DNA from: Coprococcus_A sp051877705
Lineage (GTDB): Bacteria > Bacillota > Clostridia > Lachnospirales > Lachnospiraceae
Direction of reading: 5' to 3'
Length of the DNA stretch: 7,943 nucleotides
NCBI GenBank assembly: GCA_051877705.1
Contig: JBJEJD010000200.1
Span: forward strand, 1 to 7,943
Shown: positions 1-6,621 of the stretch, one piece after another
Layout: every line of letters begins with the position of its first letter
How positions within the stretch are numbered: the stretch's first letter is position 1
Translations under genes and position numbers: made by a program
The notes under the pieces: generated by a model
The model's input: the letters and a program-made list of their open reading frames with translations, nothing else
Database searches by the model: none
Told to the model about the DNA's origin: nothing

Positions 1-40
1 AAATAAAACAATAACCAGAATCAGACGCTCTTATTTTCTT

Positions 41-757
41 TTATACTTTTTCTACAATAATATACGGCACATGATCCACGATCTTACCGCCCTGCTCGAG
101 GAAGTGTCCTGTGAATGTTTTCAGATGATTCTGCTGTGTGTAGCTTCCGTCGCGCATCCGCTGCATCTCGGCCTGTTCATTGGCCAGATTCTGCCGTGCA
201 GCTTCCAGCACATCGGCGGCATCCCGCTGTGGAATTACCACGATACCATCGGCATCACCCACCAGGATATCCCCTGGCATGACCACCTGCCCGCCGCAGA
301 CAACAGGAACATTCACCTCTCCCGGCCCGTCACGGTACGGTCCCAGCGGGGTCGCCGCCTTTGCAAAGACAGGGAGAGGGCTGTTCTGGATATCATCCAG
401 ATCGCGGACAGCGCCATTGACAACGAAACCGCCGAGCTTTCTCTCCTCCGCATAAGTCAGCATCATGCCGCCCACCAGTGCCCTGTCCGTATAACCGGCA
501 CCGTCAATGACAATAATATCCCCGGGCTTCGCATAATCCAGAGCCATCTGCGCCACAAGATTATCTCCGGACGGAACCTTCACCGTGAAGGCGGTGCCAA
601 CTAAAGGTTTATTGTTGAAGGCATGGATACCGCCAAACATACAGTTCATCCTCAGAACACTGTCTCCGATATTGGCACTCGGTATTCCCCGGTACCCCTC
701 GATCAATGCCGGATCCGGCCGCTGAAAATCAATAAATGCTCGAAATCCTATTGCCAT
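41..757 (-). CDS. RraA / HMG-aldolase family protein, probable oxaloacetate decarboxylase or 4-hydroxy-4-methyl-2-oxoglutarate aldolase
   Basis: This 238-aa soluble protein belongs to the RraA-like fold family, which includes class II pyruvate aldolases (HMG/CHA aldolase) and the RNase E inhibitor RraA. The start (IGFRAF, RPDP, GIPSANIGD at about residues 3-32) is typical of the catabolic branch. The motif G-X20-R-D-X2-E/D, linked to metal-dependent aldolase and decarboxylase activity, is present: G97, R118, D119, D122 in NGAVRDLDD. Residues 161-174 (PGDILVGDADGIVV) are also family-typical. Known HMG aldolases decarboxylate oxaloacetate to pyruvate. The gene lies 5 nt after the tartrate dehydratase beta gene, whose partner makes oxaloacetate, so I infer that role here. 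The Shine-Dalgarno is weak (AACGG), suggesting translational coupling. It is the last gene of the operon in view. No terminator is visible in the 40 bases downstream. An RNase E regulator role is unlikely in this context. Confidence 0.88.
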   Translation of the reverse strand: MAIGFRAFIDFQRPDPALIEGYRGIPSANIGDSVLRMNCMFGGIHAFNNKPLVGTAFTVKVPSGDNLVAQMALDYAKPGDIIVIDGAGYTDRALVGGMMLTYAEERKLGGFVVNGAVRDLDDIQNSPLPVFAKAATPLGPYRDGPGEVNVPVVCGGQVVMPGDILVGDADGIVVIPQRDAADVLEAARQNLANEQAEMQRMRDGSYTQQNHLKTFTGHFLEQGGKIVDHVPYIIVEKV

Positions 758-762
758 GACCG

Positions 763-1395
763 TTATTTGATGTAACCTACATGTTTGCTGATCTCTTCAA
801 TAGCTGCATCCTTCTTCTCATTGAAGGTAACCTTGTTCTCCTCAAACATATTGCGTCCCTTGGAATCAATGGACACAATCAGCGGACCGAATTCCTTTAC
901 CTTACAGCACCATAATGTTTCCGGCATACCAAGCTCATCCCAGTGATGCTCCGCAATGCGCTGAACCTCAGTAGCAGCAACAACGGCACAGCCTGCAGGG
1001 AATACGCAGTGAATGGCGCCAAATTCTTTACATGCTCTTTCTGTATTCGGACCCATACCGCCCTTACCAACAATAACACGCACTCCTGTCTGCTTCGTAA
1101 ACTCATACTCGAATTTCTCCATACGCATGGATGTTGTAGGCCCTACAGATACCATCTCATAGGCATCCTCCTCACCTTCGATCGGACGGACGATCGGTCC
1201 TGCATGGAAAATAGCCTTATCTTTAATATCGTATGGCAGGGCACGTCCATGCTCCACCAGACGGCGATGCGCCACATCACGGCATGTCATCAGATCACCG
1301 TCAAGGTACACAATGTCACCAATCTTAATATCTGCAATATCTTCCGCACTTACAGGCGTTACAAGAACCTTCTTACCATCTCTCATTTCTACCAT
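763..1395 (-). CDS. ttdB: L(+)-tartrate dehydratase beta subunit (class I fumarase C-terminal type)
   Basis: This 210-aa protein matches the fumarase/tartrate dehydratase beta domain, close to the roughly 200 aa of E. coli TtdB. With the alpha subunit it should dehydrate a 2-hydroxy or 2,3-dihydroxy dicarboxylate in the cytoplasm, forming oxaloacetate if the substrate is L-tartrate. Visible landmarks are TCRDVAHRRL (37-46), the substrate-site motif GPTTSMRME (85-93), the glycine loop GKGGMG (110-115) and VKEFGPLIVSIDSKG (166-180). The ATG overlaps the alpha stop codon by one base (TAATG on the minus strand). A very strong Shine-Dalgarno lies inside the last codons of alpha, so synthesis is probably coupled. 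A split class I fumarase is the main alternative. The MRME form of the motif and the transporter/LysR context favour tartrate dehydratase. Confidence 0.9.
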   Translation of the reverse strand: MVEMRDGKKVLVTPVSAEDIADIKIGDIVYLDGDLMTCRDVAHRRLVEHGRALPYDIKDKAIFHAGPIVRPIEGEEDAYEMVSVGPTTSMRMEKFEYEFTKQTGVRVIVGKGGMGPNTERACKEFGAIHCVFPAGCAVVAATEVQRIAEHHWDELGMPETLWCCKVKEFGPLIVSIDSKGRNMFEENKVTFNEKKDAAIEEISKHVGYIK

Positions 1396-2294
1396 TATAA
1401 TGTCACCTCCGAATGTGTTGTTACAGTTGCATTTAAATCTTTATCGAAAATCACATGACCGCGGCGATGGGACCAGCATCCCACATTGACGGCAACACCG
1501 ATGGTGGACGGATGGCGGGCTGTATTTTCAATATGAACGCCCATAACAGAATAATTGCCGCCCATACCCTGTGGTCCGAGGCCGATGGCATTGATGCCGT
1601 CTTCCAGAAGCTTTTCCATCTCTGCAGCACGGGCATTCTCATTATGGGAACCAAGTGGACGCAGCAAAGCTTTCTTGGAAAGAAGGGCTGCCGTTTCCAC
1701 AGATGTGGCAACACCTACACCCACCAGCAGCGGAGGACAGGCATTCAGACCATAGCTTGTCATCTGATCAAGAACAAATTTTGTGATACCTTCATAGCCT
1801 GCACCCGGCATCAGAACCATGGCTTTGCCAGGCAATGTACAGCCGCCGCCTGCCATATAGGCATAAATCTCACACTGGTCACTGTTCGGAACAATTTCCC
1901 AGAATACAGTTGGCGTTCCCTTTCCCACATTTCTCTTTGTATTGTACTCATCAAAGGTCTCAACACTATTGTGACGAAGCGGTGTTTCAAATGTTGCTTT
2001 TACCACTGCTTCCTTCAAAAGGCCTTCCAGTTCATTGATCAGAGGGAAAGCCGTGCCGCATTTTACCCAGAACTGGAGCACACCCGTGTCCTGACAGCTT
2101 GGGCGGTCAAGTGCTACTGCAAGCTCCTGATTCTTATACATGGTCTCATAGAGGGTTTTTGCAAGGGGGCTTGTCTCCTTATCGCCCAGCTCTTTTAATT
2201 TTGCAATAACATCGTCCGGGAGCTTCTTGCCGATGTGACCAACAAACTTGGCCATCTGATTGGTCATTTTCAAAACTTTTTCTTCCTGAGTCAT
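1395..2294 (-). CDS. ttdA: L(+)-tartrate dehydratase alpha subunit, [4Fe-4S] class I hydro-lyase
   Basis: The alpha subunit carries the iron-sulfur cluster of the oxygen-sensitive class I fumarase/tartrate dehydratase family. I place the start at 2294, giving 299 aa beginning MTQEEKV. An AAGGAG site sits 9 nt upstream of this codon. The in-frame ATG at 2312 has only AT-rich sequence before it. In this numbering the likely cluster cysteines are C67 (PSCQDTG), C186 (NACPPLL) and C273 (VGCWSHRRG). Their spacings of 119 and 87 residues match those I recall for E. coli TtdA, and the second differs from the longer spacing in fumarases. Other landmarks are GGGCTLPGKA (from about 149) and GLGPQGMGG (from about 238). 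The gene follows the transporter by 54 nt and overlaps the beta gene by one base. A fumarase or mesaconase-like specificity cannot be fully excluded. Confidence 0.92.
   Translation of the reverse strand: MTQEEKVLKMTNQMAKFVGHIGKKLPDDVIAKLKELGDKETSPLAKTLYETMYKNQELAVALDRPSCQDTGVLQFWVKCGTAFPLINELEGLLKEAVVKATFETPLRHNSVETFDEYNTKRNVGKGTPTVFWEIVPNSDQCEIYAYMAGGGCTLPGKAMVLMPGAGYEGITKFVLDQMTSYGLNACPPLLVGVGVATSVETAALLSKKALLRPLGSHNENARAAEMEKLLEDGINAIGLGPQGMGGNYSVMGVHIENTARHPSTIGVAVNVGCWSHRRGHVIFDKDLNATVTTHSEVTL
1403..1410 (-). promoter_or_regulatory. Strong Shine-Dalgarno for ttdB inside the ttdA 3' end
   Basis: The minus strand reads GGAGGTGA, a near-perfect anti-16S match, 7 nt before the beta ATG at 1395. 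It is embedded in the last sense codons of alpha (SEVTL), so it stays usable beside the TAATG stop-start overlap. This fits the need for equal amounts of the two subunits. Confidence 0.8.
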
Positions 2295-2303
2295 AAAATT
2301 TAT

Positions 2304-2309
2304 CTCCTT
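2304..2309 (-). promoter_or_regulatory. Ribosome binding site that decides the ttdA start
   Basis: On the minus strand this reads AAGGAG, 9 nt before the ATG at 2294. It overlaps the region just after the upstream in-frame ATG at 2312, so it cannot serve that codon. This supports the shorter 299-aa protein. Confidence 0.75.
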
Positions 2310-2348
2310 CATAATTAAAAAACATATTGAACAAGTTACTTTCTCCTT

Positions 2349-3614
2349 TTACGGATAGAACGGATACATAACCGGCAGCAGAACCATACAGATCACAAAG
2401 GATACAAGGATCAGCGGCAGACCGGCCTTTACATAGTCATTGAATTTATACCCGCCAAGACCGACAACCATCGTGTTGGCAGGCATACCGATTGGTGTCG
2501 CATAGGCACATGATCCGGCAATTACTGTTGCAATGACTACCGCACGCGGATCTGCATTCAGGCTTTGAGCCAGCGAAACAGCAATCGGCACCATTAAAGC
2601 CGTTGTTGCCGTATTCGACATAAAATTTGTCAGCACACATGTAACAACAAAGATAACAAAAAGCAGCAGCAGCGGATTTGGATTGTCTCCAAGAGCGCCT
2701 ACGATGGTATCCGCAATGAGTGTACCGGCACCTGTAGAATCAAGGGCACTTGCCAAAGCAAGGGAACCGCCGAACAGCAGGACAACCTTCAGATCAATGG
2801 ATTTTAAAGCCGCTTTTTCAGAAATAACACCTGTGAGCACCAGAACAGCCGCACCAAGACAGGCGGATACCTGCAGCCTGATACCAATCTGATCCTCAAA
2901 AATCATGGCCAGAATAACCAGGATCAGTACAACCAGTGACATCACCTGTTTCCATGCCGGCACATCGCTGAAATCTCTGGTTTCTTCTGCTTCCTCCATA
3001 TCCTGCACTTCATGATCCGGAAGAAACCGCCGTCCGATCAGAGCAAAATAAAGAATTCCCGCAATCAGCATAATGATGCCGATCGGCGCATACATAAAGA
3101 AGCTCGTCGAAAGCCCCAGCTGCTGAAGCGCATTCACACCCATCAGATTACCCGGAGCGCCAATGATGGTCAGATTTCCTCCCAGAGCTGCTGCCATTAC
3201 GAGGGGCATCAGAAGCCGGCTTCTGGAATAATCGGATTCATCGGCAATTCCGCAGACAACAGGGATCAGTACCGCAGCTGTTCCGGTATTTGACAGAAAA
3301 CCGGACATAACGCCCACGATCACCATAATGGCAATAATCAGAATCAGCTCATTCCGGGCAAATTTTGTGACCAGTCCGCCGATTTTATTGGCCATTCCCG
3401 TTTCAAACAGAGCCTGACCGACAACAAACATACCGACGCAGAGAATAACATTGCTGTTCACATATCCGGCAAAAGTTGTGGATACATCAAGAACGCCTGT
3501 AATGTTTAACCCCAGCGCAACGATGGTTGCCGTTAAACCAAGGGGGATTTTCTCAAGTATAAAGCTTACTATTGCAAATACCAGGAAAATCAATGTAATA
3601 GTAGTTGGTGACAT
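2349..3614 (-). CDS. SLC13/DASS-family dicarboxylate transporter, probable tartrate permease
   Basis: This 421-aa, highly hydrophobic protein of about 11 membrane segments is a divalent-anion:sodium symporter (DASS/SLC13, CitT-like) family carrier. Both halves of the inverted repeat carry the Ser-Asn-Thr substrate/cation signature: S108-N109-T110 in LSNTGTAAVLIP and S333-N334-T335 in MSNTATTALMVP. Each is followed by a second conserved loop, NLTIIGAPGNLMG (147-159) and TPIGMPANT (373-381). A charged cytoplasmic loop (about 195-222, rich in Glu/Asp) separates the halves. It is shorter than E. coli TtdT (about 490 aa). It is the first gene of the operon, with GGGAGGAGG 10 nt before the ATG, and lies directly upstream of the tartrate dehydratase genes. 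I infer uptake of L-tartrate or a related C4 acid. Sequence alone cannot tell sodium symport from antiport with succinate or another product. Confidence 0.9.
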   Translation of the reverse strand: MSPTTITLIFLVFAIVSFILEKIPLGLTATIVALGLNITGVLDVSTTFAGYVNSNVILCVGMFVVGQALFETGMANKIGGLVTKFARNELILIIAIMVIVGVMSGFLSNTGTAAVLIPVVCGIADESDYSRSRLLMPLVMAAALGGNLTIIGAPGNLMGVNALQQLGLSTSFFMYAPIGIIMLIAGILYFALIGRRFLPDHEVQDMEEAEETRDFSDVPAWKQVMSLVVLILVILAMIFEDQIGIRLQVSACLGAAVLVLTGVISEKAALKSIDLKVVLLFGGSLALASALDSTGAGTLIADTIVGALGDNPNPLLLLFVIFVVTCVLTNFMSNTATTALMVPIAVSLAQSLNADPRAVVIATVIAGSCAYATPIGMPANTMVVGLGGYKFNDYVKAGLPLILVSFVICMVLLPVMYPFYP

Positions 3615-3682
3615 GAATCAATTTCCTCCTCCCAAAATCAAACTCCTGCTTTGGCCAAATGCGGATTGGTTTTGATAGACTC

Positions 3683-3712
3683 ATTGTAATACACACCTGT
3701 TTTATTTGTCTA
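3683..3712 (-). promoter_or_regulatory. Probable promoter of the transporter-ttdAB-rraA operon
   Basis: On the minus strand a -35-like TAGACA (3712-3707) and a -10 TACAAT (3688-3683) are separated by 18 bp. Transcription would start near 3676, leaving a leader of about 62 nt before the ATG at 3614. The -35 is imperfect and the AT-rich repeats lie just upstream of it, as expected for a LysR-activated promoter. Confidence 0.5.
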
Positions 3713-3736
3713 TTTAAGCAAAAATATGGGGATATT
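3711..3736. promoter_or_regulatory. Candidate LysR operator: two adjacent AT-rich inverted repeats
   Basis: Two dyads lie side by side in the divergent control region: TATTT-N6-AAATA (3711-3726) and AATAT-N4-ATATT (3723-3736). They abut and extend upstream of the -35 of the transporter promoter, centred around -43 to -54 from the predicted start. LysR-type regulators usually bind a T-N11-A dyad near -65 and a second site closer to the -35, so the place is suitable. The region is AT-rich and short dyads can arise by chance, so this is only a candidate. Confidence 0.3.
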
Positions 3737-3804
3737 AAAAAAATTTATGGCATTAATATTTCTCCCGAAAATTGTAGAAAATGACGAATCAAAAAAGAGA
3801 AGAA

Positions 3805-3833
3805 TTGCACCCATTTCAGAAATATGCTATAAC
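3805..3833 (+). promoter_or_regulatory. Promoter of the lysR gene (sigma-A type, extended -10)
   Basis: A -35 TTGCAC (3805-3810) and a -10 TATAAC (3828-3833) are separated by exactly 17 bp, with a TG extension (TGC) just before the -10. Transcription would start near 3840. The AGGAG ribosome binding site (3860-3864) lies 9 nt before the ATG at 3874. Confidence 0.7.
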
Positions 3834-3873
3834 TAAATTAACTTTTCAACTGTATTTATAGGAGAAAATAACC

Positions 3874-4749
3874 ATGACACTCAACCAATTGACCTACTTC
3901 TGTGCCGCCAGCAGATATCACAGTATTACAAAAGCCGCCAAAGCATTATACGTCACTCAGCCGACAATATCTATAGCAATTCGTGAACTGGAGATAGAAT
4001 TTAAGATTACCTTATTCTCAAAATCAGGAAATAATCTGGTGCTGACAGATGAAGGAGAGAAATTTTATGAGAAAGCATCCTATTTACTGGAATATGCCGA
4101 CGAGATCCACACACAATTTGCAGACATCGGCAATTACAGGCCTACTGTACGTCTTGGCATCCCGCCAATGCTGAGTACAGTTTTCTTTCCAGATCTTTAT
4201 AATGCCTTTACTTCGGCCTGTCCGGATATCACCCTCACTCTGACAGAATATGGTTCGGCCCGTGCCTGTGAACTGGTACAGGACGAAGTACTGGATGCCG
4301 CCATTGTCAATATGGAAATCTATAATATTGACAAGTTTAACAGCCATGTCATTGCCAATGAACAGCTGCTTTTCTGTGTTTCAAAAAATCATCCTATGGC
4401 CGATGAGAAGTATGTGACACTGGAACAGATTGCTGCTGAACCACTTATTCTCTTCAACGTCGATTCCGTTCAAAACCAACTGATGAAGCTTCGTTTTAAC
4501 GCACTTCAGATTCAGCCCAATGTCATCATGCATTGCAGCCAGATTCACACCACACTGCGATTTCTGGAACAGAACAATTGCGGATGCTTCTTCTTCTCAT
4601 GCATGATGCCGCAGTTTGAACAGCTGGTGGGGATTCCGGTGAAACCGGCTCTCAATGCCAATATTGGCCTTGTCTGGAAAAAAGGCAAATACGTCAATGC
4701 CAGTATGCATAAATTTATTGAATTTATAAAAGGCTCCCATTTTATTTAA
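3874..4749 (+). CDS. LysR-family transcriptional regulator, probable TtdR-like activator of the adjacent operon
   Basis: This 291-aa protein has the standard LysR layout. The N-terminal winged helix-turn-helix covers about residues 1-60 (SITKAAKALYVTQPTISIAI at 17-36, then LFSKSGNNLVLTDEGEKF). A linker helix follows at about 62-85. A periplasmic-binding-type effector domain begins with VRLGIPPMLS (92-101) and runs to the end. The gene is divergent from the transporter-tartrate dehydratase operon, the usual arrangement for a LysR activator of a neighbouring catabolic operon, and matches E. coli ttdR beside ttdABT. I infer that the inducer is the transported dicarboxylate or a product of it. 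The C-terminal domain has several cysteines near NNCGCFFFSCMM (around 230-241), which is unusual but has no proven role. Regulation of another target is possible but less likely. Confidence 0.93.
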   Translation: MTLNQLTYFCAASRYHSITKAAKALYVTQPTISIAIRELEIEFKITLFSKSGNNLVLTDEGEKFYEKASYLLEYADEIHTQFADIGNYRPTVRLGIPPMLSTVFFPDLYNAFTSACPDITLTLTEYGSARACELVQDEVLDAAIVNMEIYNIDKFNSHVIANEQLLFCVSKNHPMADEKYVTLEQIAAEPLILFNVDSVQNQLMKLRFNALQIQPNVIMHCSQIHTTLRFLEQNNCGCFFFSCMMPQFEQLVGIPVKPALNANIGLVWKKGKYVNASMHKFIEFIKGSHFI

Positions 4750-4788
4750 AAAAAGGATACCATCTGCTATTTTGATGGTATCCTTTTT
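4750..4788. terminator. Bidirectional intrinsic terminator between lysR (+) and the capA-like gene (-)
   Basis: A perfect 15-bp stem (4750-4764 with 4774-4788, core GGATACCATC) closes a 9-nt loop. It ends in a T-run on the plus strand and, because the left arm starts with an A-run, also on the minus strand. It starts directly after the lysR stop codon and ends 6 nt from the capA-like stop codon, so one hairpin serves both convergent genes. Confidence 0.9.
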
Positions 4789-4794
4789 AAAATT

Positions 4795-5958
4795 TTACAT
4801 CTGCTCCAGAATATAAGCCTTTACGTCTTCCAGCTCACATTCCTTCCAGGCGCCTTTTGCTTCTTCCTGGGCAATTGGATAGATGATCTGAAAATCCAAA
4901 GCCTCTCCCGGAACGCGGCCGCTCCGCTTTGGTTCATAGAAATGTTCCTTCCACTGTTCCTCTGTGGCATCCTTGAATTTATCCGGATAAAGGAAAAGCT
5001 GCTGTCGCTTTGTCGCTGCCAGGAACATTTTCGCCGCCAGCGGCTCCAGCTTGTTGTAATCCTCTTCCTGAATATCCGCAAAAATTTTCGGAAGGGGAGC
5101 GCTCTCAATACGCTCATTTTCACGGTTAATTTTTAAACCGAATGCCTCAAAGGCATATTCTGTCTCTGTAAAATGAATCTTCAGCAGCAGGCCCTTTTCT
5201 GTATTATACTGAGCGCGCTGATAATCCGTATCAAAAATAAAATTGCCAAGGGAATAGAAAATCAACTTATCGCCCACAGTCTCATAATTCATTGGCACAT
5301 GGGGATGATGGGACACAACGAGATCTGCGCCCATCTCCAAAAACTTATGATAACGTTCCCTCGTATAAGGTGAAGGGATAGCTGTAAATTCCTCGCCGCC
5401 ATGGGATACAACCACACACCACCGGCATTTTGCCTTGATTTCATTGATCATATTCTGGATGGTCTCCATATCACTCCAGCTGACACAGCCCGCCTTCTCT
5501 TCTCCGGCCGGTTTGCAGCCGCGCTGATAGCCGACACCCAAAAGGCCGATGCCGCCGGCTTCATCCAGAATGACGGGAACAGCTGCCTCTTTAAGATTCA
5601 TGCCGACACCAAGGGGCTTTGCGCCGAATTTTTCTGCCTCCCGAAGGGTCATGGCAAGTCCCTCCGGTCCGGCATCCATGATATGATTATTGCATAAGTT
5701 CCAGATGTCCGCATCAATATCCTTCAATACCTTTACCGCAGCCGGATTGATGGTATGCATCAGACGCATTTCCGCAGCCTGCATCAGCGTCGCCGTATTG
5801 TCCACCAGCGGTCCCTCCACATTGGCAACCACATGGTCCGCACTTGTTAGAAACTGCACGATCTCCGGCGCCAGAAGCTTCTCATCTTCCCATTTCCTGT
5901 CCATATATTTATCAAAACCAATATCTCCCGTAAACGCAATTGTTGTCCTAGCCTTCAA
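4795..5958 (-). CDS. CapA-family metallophosphatase-like protein (cytosolic form)
   Basis: This 387-aa protein has the CapA/PgsA metallophosphatase-like fold. Conserved motifs in order are FTGDIGF (9-15), NVEGP (46-50), CNNH (89-92), SHGGEE (185-190), SHHPHVP (216-222) and YSLGNFIFD (235-243). The His, Asp and Asn residues in these blocks are the expected metal ligands. There is no signal peptide or membrane helix, unlike the anchored CapA of poly-gamma-glutamate synthesis, and no capB or capC is nearby, so capsule synthesis is not supported. The start is TTG at 5958 with AGGAAGAGG 9 nt upstream. The nearby ATG at 5980 is in another frame and stops after 10 codons. A TTGACA-based promoter lies upstream and the shared hairpin lies downstream, so it is probably transcribed alone. 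The substrate is unknown. Confidence 0.88.
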   Translation of the reverse strand: MKARTTIAFTGDIGFDKYMDRKWEDEKLLAPEIVQFLTSADHVVANVEGPLVDNTATLMQAAEMRLMHTINPAAVKVLKDIDADIWNLCNNHIMDAGPEGLAMTLREAEKFGAKPLGVGMNLKEAAVPVILDEAGGIGLLGVGYQRGCKPAGEEKAGCVSWSDMETIQNMINEIKAKCRWCVVVSHGGEEFTAIPSPYTRERYHKFLEMGADLVVSHHPHVPMNYETVGDKLIFYSLGNFIFDTDYQRAQYNTEKGLLLKIHFTETEYAFEAFGLKINRENERIESAPLPKIFADIQEEDYNKLEPLAAKMFLAATKRQQLFLYPDKFKDATEEQWKEHFYEPKRSGRVPGEALDFQIIYPIAQEEAKGAWKECELEDVKAYILEQM

Positions 5959-6009
5959 TTCTATATACCTCTTCCTTCATTCTGTTCTGTACATATCCTC
6001 TCATCTATT

Positions 6010-6038
6010 ATCATCGTATATCCGAAAGGAAATGTCAA
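6010..6038 (-). promoter_or_regulatory. Possible promoter of the capA-like gene
   Basis: On the minus strand a perfect -35 TTGACA (6038-6033) is followed after 17 bp by GATGAT (6015-6010), a 4/6 match to the -10 consensus. A better -10, GATAAT, sits 3 bp further on but with a long 20-bp spacer. The start of transcription would be about 45 nt before the TTG codon. Confidence 0.45.
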
Positions 6039-6099
6039 TTGGATTCTATGCTGAAACAATACCACTGTATGCAGGTGACTGATTTTATGTAGAAAAAAA

Positions 6100-6552
6100 C
6101 TATAAATAACTTACCGTTTCCATAAGTTTCTCGTACACATATTCGTTTGGATTATACTTTTTGAAATAATTAGAATTATCACCTCCAAGTAACCGGACTG
6201 CAAATGCTCCTACTGCCCTGGAACGTGACTGCCCTGCATAACAGTGGATGAGCAGCGTGTCAACCGCTTTATGTTTTCTTATAAATTTAATAATCTGTAC
6301 GGCCATATCTTCGGAAAATAAAACAGCACCTTCTACCGGTCGGATAATATCATCAAATTGTAAAGTCAGAACCCCTTTGCAGTATTTGTTCTCTGAAAAT
6401 GTAATTCCAAAACCATTCGTATGTGAATCCTGGATCGATATCACTGCATAAGTATCTGATTTCTCAACCATCTCCTCCAGACCAGCAGGATAATAATGCT
6501 GCATTACGTATTCAAAAGCGTCAAAAACAGATTTTACTAATACACGTTTCAT
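6100..6552 (-). CDS. Small dual-specificity / tyrosine phosphatase-like protein
   Basis: This 150-aa cytosolic protein has the cysteine-phosphatase P-loop C-X5-R: IHCYAGQSRSRAVG with catalytic C104 and R110. An acidic pair, D67-D68 in LQFDDI, lies where the general-acid Asp of the family is expected. It therefore probably removes phosphate from tyrosine, serine/threonine or another phosphomonoester. The substrate is unknown. I chose the ATG at 6552 because AGGGAG lies 8 nt upstream. The open frame runs back to an ATG at 6672, but that 40-residue extension has no ribosome site or family similarity. The gene stands between a terminator upstream and the capA-like gene downstream on the same strand. 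The 141-nt gap and a separate promoter argue against a tight operon with capA. No intrinsic terminator is visible after its stop. Confidence 0.8.
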   Translation of the reverse strand: MKRVLVKSVFDAFEYVMQHYYPAGLEEMVEKSDTYAVISIQDSHTNGFGITFSENKYCKGVLTLQFDDIIRPVEGAVLFSEDMAVQIIKFIRKHKAVDTLLIHCYAGQSRSRAVGAFAVRLLGGDNSNYFKKYNPNEYVYEKLMETVSYL

Positions 6553-6612
6553 CAAACCGTCTCCCTTCCTGATCATACTCCTTAACAGAAAATCAAAACA
6601 TCTTAATATCTT

Positions 6613-6621
6613 ATTGTAACA
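6613..6621 (-). promoter_or_regulatory. Possible extended -10 promoter of the phosphatase gene
   Basis: The minus strand reads TGTTACAAT, matching the TGN-TATAAT extended -10 form with one mismatch, about 60 nt before the ATG at 6552. No convincing -35 is present at the right distance, so support is weak. Confidence 0.3.

Noticed and set aside
1..40. Terminator after the RraA-family gene
   Set aside because: No stem followed by a T-run is visible on the minus strand in these 40 bases; it may lie outside the window.
71..604. A 177-codon plus-strand frame opposite the RraA-family gene
   Set aside because: No family resemblance; its composition is that of an antisense shadow, and the minus-strand gene has clear motifs.
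943..2198. Long plus-strand open frames opposite the tartrate dehydratase genes (943-1458 and 1455-2198)
   Set aside because: Their translations are rich in Cys, His and Ile without any family motif, and they lie antisense to two well-supported genes.
3615..3676. Possible riboswitch in the leader of the transporter operon
   Set aside because: The predicted leader is only about 62 nt, with no recognisable aptamer and no terminator hairpin.
6055..6099. Terminator after the phosphatase gene
   Set aside because: The T-rich stretch lies directly next to the stop codon without a preceding stem, and the only dyad (CAC/GTG) is too short.
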